DNA of 17,291 nt from Bacteroidetes bacterium 4572_114. Its GTDB lineage: Bacteria; Bacteroidota; Bacteroidia; Bacteroidales; 4484-276. Shown here in pieces: positions 1 through 7,429 of the stretch. The stretch is from positions 1 through 17,291 of the forward strand of contig NIVA01000023.1 in the NCBI GenBank assembly GCA_002254335.1, given 5' to 3'. A model generated the notes under the pieces. That model saw only the letters and a list, made by a program, of their open reading frames with translations, was not told the origin of the DNA and did not search any database. The translations under genes and the position numbers were made by a program. Within the stretch, counting starts at the first letter, position 1, and the number at the start of each line of letters is the position of its first letter.

Positions 1-1089
1 GAAAACGGAAGGGTCCATTAATCCCTCAGCAATTTCGTTCAGGTAATACGAATATTTATCTTTAAATTCCTGAACCTGCATCAGCCTGTCGTACAGTGGG
101 CGGGATTCGCTTGATGACCAATCATACACATTTCGTTGGGCCCAGTTGATGCCAAACCAATCAATGCCAAATGTATTGTCAGGGTCATAAACAATATATT
201 CGAACTTTCCTGTTTCGCTGTTGTGGTAGAGATAGAAATTGTTCTTGTTAAAAATATAGCCGTCCCAATTGGAAACCATAATATCAAAAGCCATCATTTT
301 CAGATAATCCTCTACATTAAAAATGGGTTCGATGGCACATTTCAAATCGTCGATTGGTGTGTTATTTAATAAATCAATAAAATTTGCCAGGTCGGTGTAA
401 TCATCTTGTTGGGTGTTGGTTTTAAGGGCGTATGCCCTGCGTCCTCCCTGCTGATATTTATACAAATCAGGATCGGAACCTAAATAATCAAGGTCGGCAG
501 GCCAAAGGCATTTAAACAGGTTTCCGTCCTGATTTTTAAACCGGGAGTCAACAAACTCTTCATCAATATGTTCAACATTAATATATACGCCATAAAAATC
601 CTGATTAATGTAAACCCGCACATGGTTCGATCGCGGGGCAGGTATTTCAAATGACCGGAGCATATCCCAGCAAACTTTTGAGCGGGCTATGGACGGGTCG
701 TTGTGCTCGCCGTTGAGGTTCATTTTTTCGAGGCCATGATATTTACGTCCGCTTACGAACCTGTTAAAGGAAACCTTAAAGGATTTTTTTGCAGAATAAC
801 GGGATGTGTTGCCCCTTAACCTAAAACCAATATCTTCGATGGTGTCGTTAATCGTCCCATTATCGAAAACAAAAGTTGCATGAAATTCGATGTTACTCTC
901 AACATTGTCGTAAATCCATTGCAAAGTGTCGGGGTTAATGGTGATGTCGATACGTGCCACAACATCATCCCTGAAGACTTCATCGGCATCAGGGAAACTG
1001 GGCTGGGAAAACAGTTGTCCCCCAAAAATTATTGAAGGCAATACAAATAAATGTGCAAAAAGGGTTTTTAGTAATCTGTTAGTTTTCAT
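1..1089 (-). CDS. CotH-like secreted protein, C-terminal end cut off by the window edge
   Basis: An open frame of 363 codons starts at the ATG complementary to 1087-1089 and runs off the left edge without a stop. Residues 1 to about 29 form a signal peptide (MKTNRLLK, then a hydrophobic stretch ending LFSQ), so the protein is exported. The CotH-domain landmarks occur in order: a GFRLRGNTS segment followed by KKSFKVSFN, then YGVYINVEHIDEEF, then YDPDNTFGIDW, which fits the acidic D-x-D metal site of the CotH kinase fold. CotH-family proteins include atypical protein kinases of spore coats, but secreted bacterial homologues are common and their substrates are mostly unknown. The gene lies 75 bp downstream of the acyltransferase on the same strand and may be co-transcribed with it. 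The C terminus, including any secretion or sorting domain, is outside the window. Confidence 0.85.
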   Translation of the reverse strand, partial: MKTNRLLKTLFAHLFVLPSIIFGGQLFSQPSFPDADEVFRDDVVARIDITINPDTLQWIYDNVESNIEFHATFVFDNGTINDTIEDIGFRLRGNTSRYSAKKSFKVSFNRFVSGRKYHGLEKMNLNGEHNDPSIARSKVCWDMLRSFEIPAPRSNHVRVYINQDFYGVYINVEHIDEEFVDSRFKNQDGNLFKCLWPADLDYLGSDPDLYKYQQGGRRAYALKTNTQQDDYTDLANFIDLLNNTPIDDLKCAIEPIFNVEDYLKMMAFDIMVSNWDGYIFNKNNFYLYHNSETGKFEYIVYDPDNTFGIDWFGINWAQRNVYDWSSSESRPLYDRLMQVQEFKDKYSYYLNEIAEGLMDPSVF

Positions 1090-1164
1090 AGTTGATTTTT
1101 TTTGTGCAATAATAGAGTTTTATTTTATTTTAAAATTTTTAAAGTCAGAGTTTAAGACTCTATT

Positions 1165-2079
1165 TTATGACAAGATGCCTCCCCCTATATCTTTCCTCCC
1201 ATTATGCCCCCCCAACTTCCACCGCTTATGCGACCAAAGCCAGTTTGCCGGGTTTTGCCGAATGATCGACTCCAGTTTTTTGGCATATCGCCTGGTGATT
1301 TCCCCATCGGGGAGTTGTCCTACATTTTCTGCCAACACCGAAAGTTTCAAAGAATAGTACCCTCGCCTTTCCCTTTGGATATCTACATAGACAATGTCAT
1401 GGCCATTGAGCTTTGCATGTTTTTCGGGGCCATGCAAAAATGCAGTACGGATACCAAGGAAATCCACCCAATATGCTTTGCCGGCTTCACGCTTTGAAGG
1501 GCTTTGGTCGGCGGCCATGAGGAAGATGGTGGGCTGGTTCCTGTTTTTTTCAAAAGTGCTGCTCGTTTCAAAAATAGATGCCAGTGTTGTTCCATAACGA
1601 GAACGGCTCCATCGCAAAAATTTATCCACCCAACGGTTGCTCAGTGGTTTGTAAAATGCCACAACATTGTAATCTGTTTGTAGGCTGGCCGACAAACTCC
1701 CCCACTCCCAGTTGCAATAGTGTGAAGTTACACCTATAATGCTTCTGTTTTGTGCCCTGGATTGTTCAATGATTTCAGGGTTTTTAATGCGATGGCGCTT
1801 CAAGATTTGCCGGCGGCCCATGGTAAAACTTTTAATCCCTTCGATGATGATGTCGGTAAGGTTTTTATAAACTTTGCCCAACAACAGGTTCATTTCCTGT
1901 TCGTCCGAACCAGGAAAGGCCCGTTTCAAATTGCCAGCAATCACCTCCCTGCGATAGCCAATAACCTTGAACAGGACAAAATACATCAGGTCAGAAAAAA
2001 GGTACATCACCCTAAATGGCAATATCCCAATTAAAATAATGAAAAAGATAGTAAGCAGTGCCAGGAGTATATTTATCAT
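1165..2079 (-). CDS. Lysophospholipid/lipid A acyltransferase of the LpxL/HtrB family
   Basis: A 304-residue protein of the usual length for the Lip_A_acyltrans (LpxL/HtrB) family. Residues 3-25 form an N-terminal membrane anchor (INILLALLTIFFIILIGILP). The catalytic HX4E motif is visible as H120-Y-C-N-W-E125 within GVTSHYCNWEWGS. A later AADQSP segment and the C-terminal WLWSHKRWK are also typical of the family. Family members transfer an acyl chain from acyl-ACP to the Kdo-lipid A precursor at the cytoplasmic face of the inner membrane; in Bacteroidota some homologues acylate other lipids, such as aminolipids, so the substrate is not fixed by sequence. The next start downstream on this strand is the CotH-like gene. 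The start is the first ATG before the hydrophobic anchor. Confidence 0.9.
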   Translation of the reverse strand: MINILLALLTIFFIILIGILPFRVMYLFSDLMYFVLFKVIGYRREVIAGNLKRAFPGSDEQEMNLLLGKVYKNLTDIIIEGIKSFTMGRRQILKRHRIKNPEIIEQSRAQNRSIIGVTSHYCNWEWGSLSASLQTDYNVVAFYKPLSNRWVDKFLRWSRSRYGTTLASIFETSSTFEKNRNQPTIFLMAADQSPSKREAGKAYWVDFLGIRTAFLHGPEKHAKLNGHDIVYVDIQRERRGYYSLKLSVLAENVGQLPDGEITRRYAKKLESIIRQNPANWLWSHKRWKLGGHNGRKDIGGGILS

Positions 2080-2155
2080 GTGTAAGCTATTTTATGCTGG
2101 TTATTTGATTTCGTGCCGTCCATAATTTTTTACAAACTCCAAAATTAATTAATCA

Positions 2156-2190
2156 TTTGTTACCAATTTATTAAATTTACACGATTTTTG
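2156..2190 (+). promoter_or_regulatory. Candidate Bacteroidetes-type promoter
   Basis: TTTG at 2156-2159 and GATTTTTG at 2183-2190 resemble the -33 (TTTG) and -7 (TAnnTTTG) boxes used by the Bacteroidetes primary sigma factor. The spacer is 23 bp, slightly long, and the first base of the -7 box does not match. It lies 28 bp upstream of the ATG at 2219. Confidence 0.3.
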
Positions 2191-2218
2191 TTTTTCATTA
2201 TATTAACATACATTAACT

Positions 2219-3214
2219 ATGTTCCGCATTATCAAAACCATCCATAATATATTTGATAAAAAGAAGAAGAATGAAACGTATGACTACATTAGGGGGTTTG
2301 GCGATTGTTTTGAGTTATTGAAAATAGGATTTGAAAAGACAAGCCATGTATCCCCTGGATGGGAAAACATCAGGCTCAAGAGGATACTTTTTGAATTTCT
2401 CCACTTTGAATTTGAGGTATCACAAACCCAACTTCAACAAATAAAAGATTTATTTTATTTTTACGATGAAGAATACATAATTATCGACAAGATTTTCGGC
2501 CAGGTCATTGCAAAACCACAGGGAGAAAGCTCACATTTTATTGATGATGGGTTCGATATTAAATTGCAAAACTTCATGTTAAAAGAAATACTTTATAAGA
2601 TTATAAATCACAAATTCAATCTTTCTAAGGCTCAGGTTAGGTTTATTTCAAAAATATCGGGATCAAATATTACACATAACGAAAAAACACAAAAAATCCT
2701 ACATTTTCTGGAGGGTTTAGATATTGAAAATAAGTGGCCCGATTATCATAGCATTGTTTCAGAAAAAGTGGAATTGCTCAGGCAAAATATTGAATTGAAC
2801 CATATTTATGATGATTATAAAGATTTACAAAAAGAGAACGCCACACTGATGCAAAAGTACCGGGATAGAGATAAGTTGTCAAAGGAAAATTCATTTTTAC
2901 ACATTGTCGTAGATTTGTTCCTAAACCGTAGAGTATATAAATTCGATAAATATGAATTATCAGAAATCTATAATAGGAAATATTCCTCGCCTCTTCAAAG
3001 GTTCAGGCTTATGATAGAATATTTAAGTAAGCTGAAGAATAGCCCTGCCAAACAACCTTTTCAATTGTCACAAAGTGAAAAAATTGATATAAAAAATATT
3101 ATTTGTAACAATAAAAAGATTGGTGAGGGCATTCAGGAACTCTATAACTATATTAATTTTATTATTGCGAGAGATGAGCGGAAAGTATTTAATTGTATAA
3201 GGAAAAAAAATTGA
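2219..3214 (+). CDS. Unrecognised 331-residue cytoplasmic protein with a central coiled coil
   Basis: I do not recognise a family. The protein has no signal peptide or membrane segment. It is rich in Lys, Ile, Phe, Tyr and Asn, and lower in GC than its neighbours. Residues 1-130 are mixed and aromatic-rich (DYIRGFGDCFELLKIGF near the start). A region around residues 185-225 with EKVELLRQNIELN and DYKDLQKENATLMQKY has the heptad pattern of a coiled coil. The C-terminal third is strongly basic and ends IRKKN. The first domain could be a TerB-like or other helical fold, but nothing proves it. The gene stands alone on the plus strand, divergent from the acyltransferase and convergent with the LytTR regulator. 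Its low GC and lack of recognisable partners suggest a lineage-specific or transferred gene. Confidence 0.75.
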   Translation: MFRIIKTIHNIFDKKKKNETYDYIRGFGDCFELLKIGFEKTSHVSPGWENIRLKRILFEFLHFEFEVSQTQLQQIKDLFYFYDEEYIIIDKIFGQVIAKPQGESSHFIDDGFDIKLQNFMLKEILYKIINHKFNLSKAQVRFISKISGSNITHNEKTQKILHFLEGLDIENKWPDYHSIVSEKVELLRQNIELNHIYDDYKDLQKENATLMQKYRDRDKLSKENSFLHIVVDLFLNRRVYKFDKYELSEIYNRKYSSPLQRFRLMIEYLSKLKNSPAKQPFQLSQSEKIDIKNIICNNKKIGEGIQELYNYINFIIARDERKVFNCIRKKN

Positions 3215-3243
3215 AAATTGTTCTGACGATAGATAAACAATTT
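3215..3243. terminator. Weak hairpin between convergent genes
   Basis: AAATTGTT (3215-3222) pairs with AACAATTT (3236-3243) around a 13-nt loop, just after the stop of the 331-residue protein and before the convergent LytTR gene. An A-run precedes it, but the stem is AT-rich and there is no clear U-tract, so termination is only possible. Confidence 0.25.
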
Positions 3244-3304
3244 CCTGGGATTCCTTTCGGCCTTCAATAAATTGCATAAGCTTCTTTTTATCCTGTTTAT
3301 CCGA

Positions 3305-4021
3305 TTAACCAAAAACAATTTTCAGCACCTCTTCCTTTTTATCGCGGCTCACAGGTATTTCATGTTCGTCTATTACGAGCATATTGCCATATAACGATTT
3401 TATTTTTGAGATGGAGGCGATATAAGATTTATGCACACGTAAAAATAAACCGGAAGGTAGTTCTTCCTCAAGGTTTTTCATCGATTCGAGCACAATATAC
3501 CGCTGATCTTCACAAACAATTTTCACATATTCTTTTAAGCCCTCAATAAAAAGGATTTGATTGTAATGGACCTTAACATGCCGGCCATCAGCCTTAAAGG
3601 TAATGTAATCTTTCATTTCGGCATCGCCGGCCCCGGACAATGAATGGGCTTTTTGCTGAAGGGTTATCTGTTCGCGGGCTTTATTTACTGCCTGCAAAAA
3701 TCGCTCGAACGAGAAAGGTTTGAGCAAATAGTCCACCGCATCCAGCTCAAAGGCTTCCACGGCATGTTCGGAATAGGCAGTTGTAAAAATGGTGACCGGC
3801 TTGTATTTGAGTGTCCTCAAAAGATTTGTCCCGCTCAATGTGGGCATCTGAATATCGAGAAAAAGCAGGTCGATTGGTTTTTGGTTCAAAATTTCGATGG
3901 CCTTAATGGGGGATTTTACTTTATCGACAATCTCTAAAAAGGGCAACCTGCCAACATAATCTTCAAGCAATTTCAATGCAAGAAATTCATCATCAACTAT
4001 TAAAACAGACATTTTATCCAT
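3305..4021 (-). CDS. LytTR-family response regulator
   Basis: A 238-residue two-domain regulator. The receiver domain (about residues 4-120) has the acidic pair D10-D11, the phosphoacceptor D56 in LLFLDIQMP, the T/S position in TIFTTAYSEHA and the conserved K101 in LLKPF. The C-terminal half (about 140-235) is a LytTR DNA-binding domain, with the typical ILFIEGLKEYVKI, LEEELPSGLFLRVHKSYIAS and EIPVSRDKKEEVL segments. It is phosphorylated by a LytS-type kinase, and the overlapping upstream kinase gene is the obvious partner. The ATG at 4021 overlaps the kinase stop by 8 bp; a second ATG at 4012 (MSVLIVDDE) would leave a 1-bp gap, and both imply translational coupling. The targets are not evident from the window; the neighbouring lipoprotein is divergent and could be one. 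Confidence 0.93.
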   Translation of the reverse strand: MDKMSVLIVDDEFLALKLLEDYVGRLPFLEIVDKVKSPIKAIEILNQKPIDLLFLDIQMPTLSGTNLLRTLKYKPVTIFTTAYSEHAVEAFELDAVDYLLKPFSFERFLQAVNKAREQITLQQKAHSLSGAGDAEMKDYITFKADGRHVKVHYNQILFIEGLKEYVKIVCEDQRYIVLESMKNLEEELPSGLFLRVHKSYIASISKIKSLYGNMLVIDEHEIPVSRDKKEEVLKIVFG

Positions 4022-5084
4022 GGCCCAATGTAACCTTTAATTTTAACTCAAAATAATTGCCCTCATTTTTTATTTCCATGTTGAATTTATCTTTATAGGT
4101 AAGCTCCAGCCGTTTGCGGATATTCTCCAATCCAACCCCGCCGGTTTCATCCTTTTGGTTATCATTATTATTTTTGGTATTAATAGTTGTAAACAAAACC
4201 TCCTGGCCTTTTAACCCTATAATTATTTTGGCAAAGGCATTTTCATTAGTATCGAAATCGGTATGCTTAAAACAATTTTCAACGATAGGGATCAATATCA
4301 TAGGTTCAATTACAAGGCCGGCAAAGTTACCCGATTTTTCAAAAGTAATATTAAGCAGGTTTTCACTTTTCATTTGAAAAAGCTCGATAAATATATCTAT
4401 GTGCTCAATTTCACGTTCCAAAGCTAATTTCTTTTCCCTGCCCCCATAAATAACATATCTCAACAATTCCGACAATTTTAGGATCATCTGCGATGTGTTT
4501 GCCGAACCTGTTACCGACAGTGCATAGATGTTATTGAGCATATTGAATAAAAAATGGGGGTTGATTTGAGCTTTCAAAAACTTTATCTCGGCTTCATTCT
4601 GGCGGTTGACCAACTCCTGCCTAAGCCTTTCCTTTCGTATCCTGTTCAATATTAATTGGTAAAAAGTGCTAATGAATATAATAACAGATTGTACACCGAA
4701 ACTAGAATTTAGCAATATTTTGGGGGTTTCCGAAAAAGCAAACCCAATAGAATTGTTGTCGTAAGAATTTATGATTAAAAACCTGACCATGCCTGTTACA
4801 AAAGCCAGCAATATGGCAAATAAGAAAAACAGGGCCCACCTTTTTTTTTCGAGCAGGATGTTGACAAGCAACAAAGCGTTGAAATAAAATGCAAAAGCAA
4901 GCACCAGGCCACTCAAAAAAACGCGGGAAAATGCTGTTCCCAATGGCAAAAAATTGGCCGTAAGCATTGTGAACAGCAAAACATACAACGCCCAGAACCC
5001 GCTGTGCAGAATAATATTGAACATATTATTTTTCATCCAATCAAAGATTTTATTTCGGTTAAATCTCAAAATTAACATGGGCAT
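4014..5084 (-). CDS. LytS-type membrane sensor histidine kinase
   Basis: A histidine kinase of the His_kinase/LytS class, about 356 residues from the chosen ATG. About four hydrophobic segments come first (MFNIILHSGFWALYVLLF, an LSGLVLAFAFYF segment, WALFFLFAILLAFVTG, and VQSVIIFISTFYQLIL), so sensing is probably in or near the membrane with no large periplasmic domain. The phosphoacceptor motif is QINPHFLFNMLNNIYAL, followed by the N-box ILIPIVENCFKHTD and the G-box GGVGLENIRKRLEL. The frame stays open upstream to a TTG at 5138, giving 374 residues. I chose the ATG at 5084; ATGs at 5078 and 5036 are also plausible, and no strong Shine-Dalgarno decides between them. The gene overlaps the LytTR regulator, its likely partner. 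Confidence 0.9.
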   Translation of the reverse strand: MPMLILRFNRNKIFDWMKNNMFNIILHSGFWALYVLLFTMLTANFLPLGTAFSRVFLSGLVLAFAFYFNALLLVNILLEKKRWALFFLFAILLAFVTGMVRFLIINSYDNNSIGFAFSETPKILLNSSFGVQSVIIFISTFYQLILNRIRKERLRQELVNRQNEAEIKFLKAQINPHFLFNMLNNIYALSVTGSANTSQMILKLSELLRYVIYGGREKKLALEREIEHIDIFIELFQMKSENLLNITFEKSGNFAGLVIEPMILIPIVENCFKHTDFDTNENAFAKIIIGLKGQEVLFTTINTKNNNDNQKDETGGVGLENIRKRLELTYKDKFNMEIKNEGNYFELKLKVTLGHG

Positions 5085-5268
5085 AAGGCTTGATAAAACT
5101 TTTTCAACGTATTGTGCAAAATAACCTATCAACAGCAAAAATGATATTTTTTTCCGGTTTTGTGCAGTTTGATGAAATTTTCGTGCATTTGGTTTAAAAT
5201 ATTTGGCAACAGAAATTTAGTGCCATTTATTTGCATCAAATTATTTATTCACATAAAATATTAAAGTT

Positions 5269-5948
5269 ATGAAATTACTAATCAAATCACCAATCGAACT
5301 GATCCTAACCTTGTCAATTGCAATTATCCTCTTCCTTTCATCGTGCAGCAAGGATGACGATAAGGTTGAAACCGGCACCATTACCGAAGAAGATGCGGTA
5401 GAAGTAGTTGAAAATTCATTGCAGGAAGAATCGGGCGGCATAAACGAACAAATTTCGACCTCCATCGAAATAGCTTCTGATTACGCTGACCCTGAAATAA
5501 ACCCATTTTGTGGATTGTCGTTCGATACGCTGATAACACGAACAAATCCATCGGGAACAGTTATTTTATACGAATACTCCTTTGCATGGGACTGGGAACT
5601 TGTTTGCAACAATCAGCAATCGCCCGAAACGTTTGAATTTTCGTATGAAATGACAGGCTGGTGCAATGCCCCGCGAATTGAATCGGACGACACCGGCAAC
5701 CATAGTTTTACTTTAGGGGGGCTATCGCTTGCCGATGAAAGTTTTGTTTACAACGGAAGCTATACAAGGAACGGCAGCAACCAAATGAAAACAAAACTAC
5801 CGGGAAAATTACAGGTGGCACTGCCAATGTTACATTTCATGGTGAAACATCAGGTGGAAAGGTTTTTGATTACAACGGCACCATAACTTATACCGGTGGC
5901 GATACGGCAATTATAAAATTTGAAAACGAATTTACGGTACAACTCTAA
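5269..5948 (+). pseudogene. Surface-type lipoprotein gene broken by a -1 frameshift
   Basis: The frame from the ATG at 5269 encodes 205 residues to a stop at 5884-5886. It begins with a lipoprotein signal and lipobox (FLSSC, Cys26), followed by SKDDD, which fits the Bacteroidetes lipoprotein export signal for surface exposure. The mature part is Ser/Thr/Gly/Glu-rich, like small secreted beta-sandwich proteins. From about residue 172 the frame turns into unlikely sequence (LPGKLQVALPMLHFMVKHQ). The -1 frame continues the earlier style with GKITGGTANVTFHGETSGG, then VFDYNGTITYTGGDTAI and the natural-looking end ENEFTVQL before TAA at 5946-5948. Losing one A from the run at 5783-5785 explains the switch and restores a 226-residue protein. 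A real mutation, phase variation and a sequencing error are all possible. Function is unknown. Confidence 0.75.
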
Positions 5949-5982
5949 GCTCCCCCTCCATCCATTTTTTTTTCTTTATAAT

Positions 5983-6014
5983 AAAAACCGGCAATTGGAT
6001 TGTCGGTTTTTTTT
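5983..6014 (+). terminator. Strong intrinsic terminator after the lipoprotein gene
   Basis: CCGGCAAT (5988-5995) pairs with ATTGTCGG (5999-6006) around a TGG loop, with one G-U pair. An A-run precedes the stem and eight Ts follow (6007-6014). It lies 35 bp after the stop of the repaired lipoprotein frame. The flanking A and T runs would let it work on both strands. Confidence 0.85.
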
Positions 6015-6020
6015 ATCACT

Positions 6021-6077
6021 CCTATAATCCTATATTTACTTTGCTGCAAAGTAAATTTTTTATATCCGGGTTATAGG
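6021..6077. repeat. Nested palindrome
   Basis: An inner arm ATTTACTTTGC (6034-6044) and its exact complement GCAAAGTAAAT (6046-6056) surround a single T. An outer pair CCTATAA (6021-6027) and TTATAGG (6071-6077) encloses it. A short T-run follows the inner stem, so it might act as a second terminator; it could also be a small repeated element. The rest of 6078-6298 contains no credible gene; it holds the inverted-repeat pair listed next and little else. Confidence 0.6.
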
Positions 6078-6108
6078 AAACATGTGCCGAAAAACAATTT
6101 ACAAGTAT

Positions 6109-6295
6109 CTAACAGGTTTTAGCATCCCCACCCTGCTCTTTGCTCTCAGCATAGCCCCACTGATGTTGTATGAGACAAGACCTTCCAGGTTTCTTTGTCG
6201 GTCGGGTATTGTTCTGTTGTTTAGTAATGTAGGAACTCTTTCATGGGATAAAACCTGGGAGGTCTCAATCAGCACTGTTAGGTTTTAACATCCTC
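6109..6295. repeat. Intergenic inverted and direct repeat cluster
   Basis: TGAGAC followed by CCTTCCAGGTTT (6171-6192) is answered in inverted orientation by AAACCTGGGAGGTCTCA (6251-6267). The outside edges carry a similar direct motif: AACAGGTTTTAGCATCC (about 6111-6127) and GTTAGGTTTTAACATCC (about 6278-6294). The 68-codon open frame across this region (6082-6288) is better explained as repeat DNA than as a gene. Confidence 0.45.
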
Positions 6296-6298
6296 GAA

Positions 6299-6706
6299 TC
6301 ACGGCCCCAGCCTGATGTTGTACTTTTGCCCTAAGTATTTGAAATACCAAAATAGCTGCCAGTTAACTTCGATGCCATAATCCACCGTTGGGTCATAAAC
6401 GATTTCAAAATCATAGGGTGGCCTGTGCATGTTTTCGTGCACACGGATGTTCCAGTAAGTTGTGTATAACGAATTTTTTGTGCGGTAATATTCGTTCCCG
6501 TGATACCATACCGGCTTTCGGTTTGATATAAACCAACTGTGGAAACCCGGGTCGAAAACAATTAGTTCGTATTCGGTAGAATCGCCCTTTGTTATGGCAA
6601 GCGAATCAGGTTTTGCCGATGCTTTATTTTGATAAACATCTGATTGAAATGCGTGTGCGCTTGCTAAAAGGGCAAGGGCAAACAGGAAAATTATTAGCTT
6701 TTTCAT
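6299..6706 (-). CDS. DUF6146-like small exported protein
   Basis: A 135-residue protein with an N-terminal signal peptide (MKKLIIFLFALALLASAHA, cleavage likely near residue 19). The mature part carries IVFDPGFHSWFIS, then NEYYRTKNSLYTTYWNIRV and YDPTVDYGIEVNWQLFWYF. This pattern of aromatic and acidic residues is what I associate with DUF6146, a Bacteroidetes family of unknown function and similar length. The protein is likely periplasmic or membrane-associated. The gene lies downstream of hepT on the same strand, with a 59-bp gap, and may have its own promoter. No catalytic motif is visible. Confidence 0.75.
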   Translation of the reverse strand: MKKLIIFLFALALLASAHAFQSDVYQNKASAKPDSLAITKGDSTEYELIVFDPGFHSWFISNRKPVWYHGNEYYRTKNSLYTTYWNIRVHENMHRPPYDFEIVYDPTVDYGIEVNWQLFWYFKYLGQKYNIRLGP

Positions 6707-6765
6707 AATTTAATTTTCGCACGGGATAGTATAAAATATTCCAAAAAGCAAAAAAAATACCAATT

Positions 6766-7104
6766 TTATCCATTCAACAACATTAACACCTCTTTGCGTA
6801 ACTTGGGCAAATGGTTTATTACTATACTCCAAATTAACTCATCTGAGATATTATCATAACCATGAATTATTCTATTACGTGTACCAACAATTTTTGTGGC
6901 ATTTTCAAGCTGAAAATCGAAATCCCTCTTCAAAATTCTATTCACTGCCTCACCTATTATTTCAAGATTTCGCCCTATTGCCCTTTTGGTTTTAATATCA
7001 GCAACATAATCCTTAAATAATTTGGGTTTGCTTATATAATAACTTTCAATCTCATCAATTGATTGCAAAATATCATAAAGCCAGGTTTTTACTTCACTAT
7101 CCAT
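6766..7104 (-). CDS. hepT: HepT-like RNase toxin of the MNT/HepT (type VII) toxin-antitoxin system
   Basis: A 112-residue all-helical HEPN-domain protein of the HepT/DUF86 family. The RX4HXY motif of the RNase active site is intact as R76-N-R-I-I-H81-G-Y83 in GTRNRIIHGYD. In characterised pairs the partner nucleotidyltransferase silences the toxin by AMPylating the tyrosine of this motif. I start the gene at the ATG at 7104 (MDSEVKTWLYDIL), because family members begin there and this start overlaps the mntA stop by 8 bp (ATGGATAG), a typical coupled junction. The frame extends upstream to 7179, but that adds only a basic shadow of mntA. A defence or plasmid-stabilising role is possible; here the pair sits on the chromosome between unrelated genes. 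Confidence 0.88.
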   Translation of the reverse strand: MDSEVKTWLYDILQSIDEIESYYISKPKLFKDYVADIKTKRAIGRNLEIIGEAVNRILKRDFDFQLENATKIVGTRNRIIHGYDNISDELIWSIVINHLPKLRKEVLMLLNG

Positions 7105-7396
7105 AAATAAGTTGTTTTGCCGAATCAATCGATTTACGTAAATACGGATTCTTAATCGCCTTTTCTTCAAGTAAATCAACCTTCCTCTTAAATAAATCCT
7201 CCAGCGAAAATTTCAAATCAAAGTAGTTATCTGCATAATTATAGAGGTCAATACCAGAAAAATCTACAACAAAATCAATATCACTATTTGCTTTAAATTT
7301 ATCGTTGAGCACTGAACCAAAAACAAATAGTTTTGCGACCCCGTGTTTTCGACATAAATCTCGTACTTTATCTATATTTCCGGCTATTACTTCCAT
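7097..7396 (-). CDS. mntA: MntA-like minimal nucleotidyltransferase antitoxin
   Basis: A 99-residue minimal nucleotidyltransferase. The GSX10DXD signature is complete: G27-S28 in FVFGSVL, and D39 and D41 in NSDIDFVVDF. A third acidic residue, D74 in RKVDLL, completes the usual metal-binding triad. In MNT/HepT pairs it AMPylates the HepT toxin. The frame is open to an ATG at 7429 (MPFQNKSYFC), but the ATG at 7396 (MEVIAGNIDKV) matches the normal family start and is preferred. It is followed by hepT with an 8-bp overlap. It lies directly downstream of the beta-barrel gene, whose stop is at 7430-7432. Confidence 0.87.
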   Translation of the reverse strand: MEVIAGNIDKVRDLCRKHGVAKLFVFGSVLNDKFKANSDIDFVVDFSGIDLYNYADNYFDLKFSLEDLFKRKVDLLEEKAIKNPYLRKSIDSAKQLIYG

Positions 7397-7400
7397 AGTA

Positions 7401-7429
7401 CAAAAATAGGATTTATTTTGGAATGGCAA
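7401..7429 (-). promoter_or_regulatory. Candidate promoter for the mntA-hepT pair
   Basis: On the minus strand, TTG (7429-7427) and TATTTTTG (7408-7401, an exact TAnnTTTG match) are 18 bp apart. This fits the Bacteroidetes -33/-7 arrangement, and the elements fill exactly the gap between the barrel stop and the mntA ATG at 7396. A transcript starting at the normal distance would be leaderless or nearly so, which makes the call tentative. Confidence 0.35.

Noticed and set aside
926..1357. 143-codon plus-strand open frame across the CotH/acyltransferase junction
   Set aside because: It is antisense to two well-supported genes and its peptide has no coherent family pattern.
5085..5138. TTG start of the LytS-type kinase at 5138
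   Set aside because: Several ATG codons follow and the extra residues add no domain; kept only as an alternative.
6082..6288. 68-codon plus-strand open frame after the lipoprotein gene
   Set aside because: It spans inverted and direct repeats shared with another intergenic region, has no domain and no clear ribosome-binding site, so it is treated as repeat DNA.
7105..7179. Longer hepT start at 7179
   Set aside because: It adds a basic stretch that is only the shadow of the mntA end; the 8-bp-overlap start at 7104 matches the family.
7397..7429. Longer mntA start at 7429 (MPFQNKSYFC)
   Set aside because: The extra residues are unlike the family N terminus, and the region holds a promoter-like box; the start at 7396 fits better.
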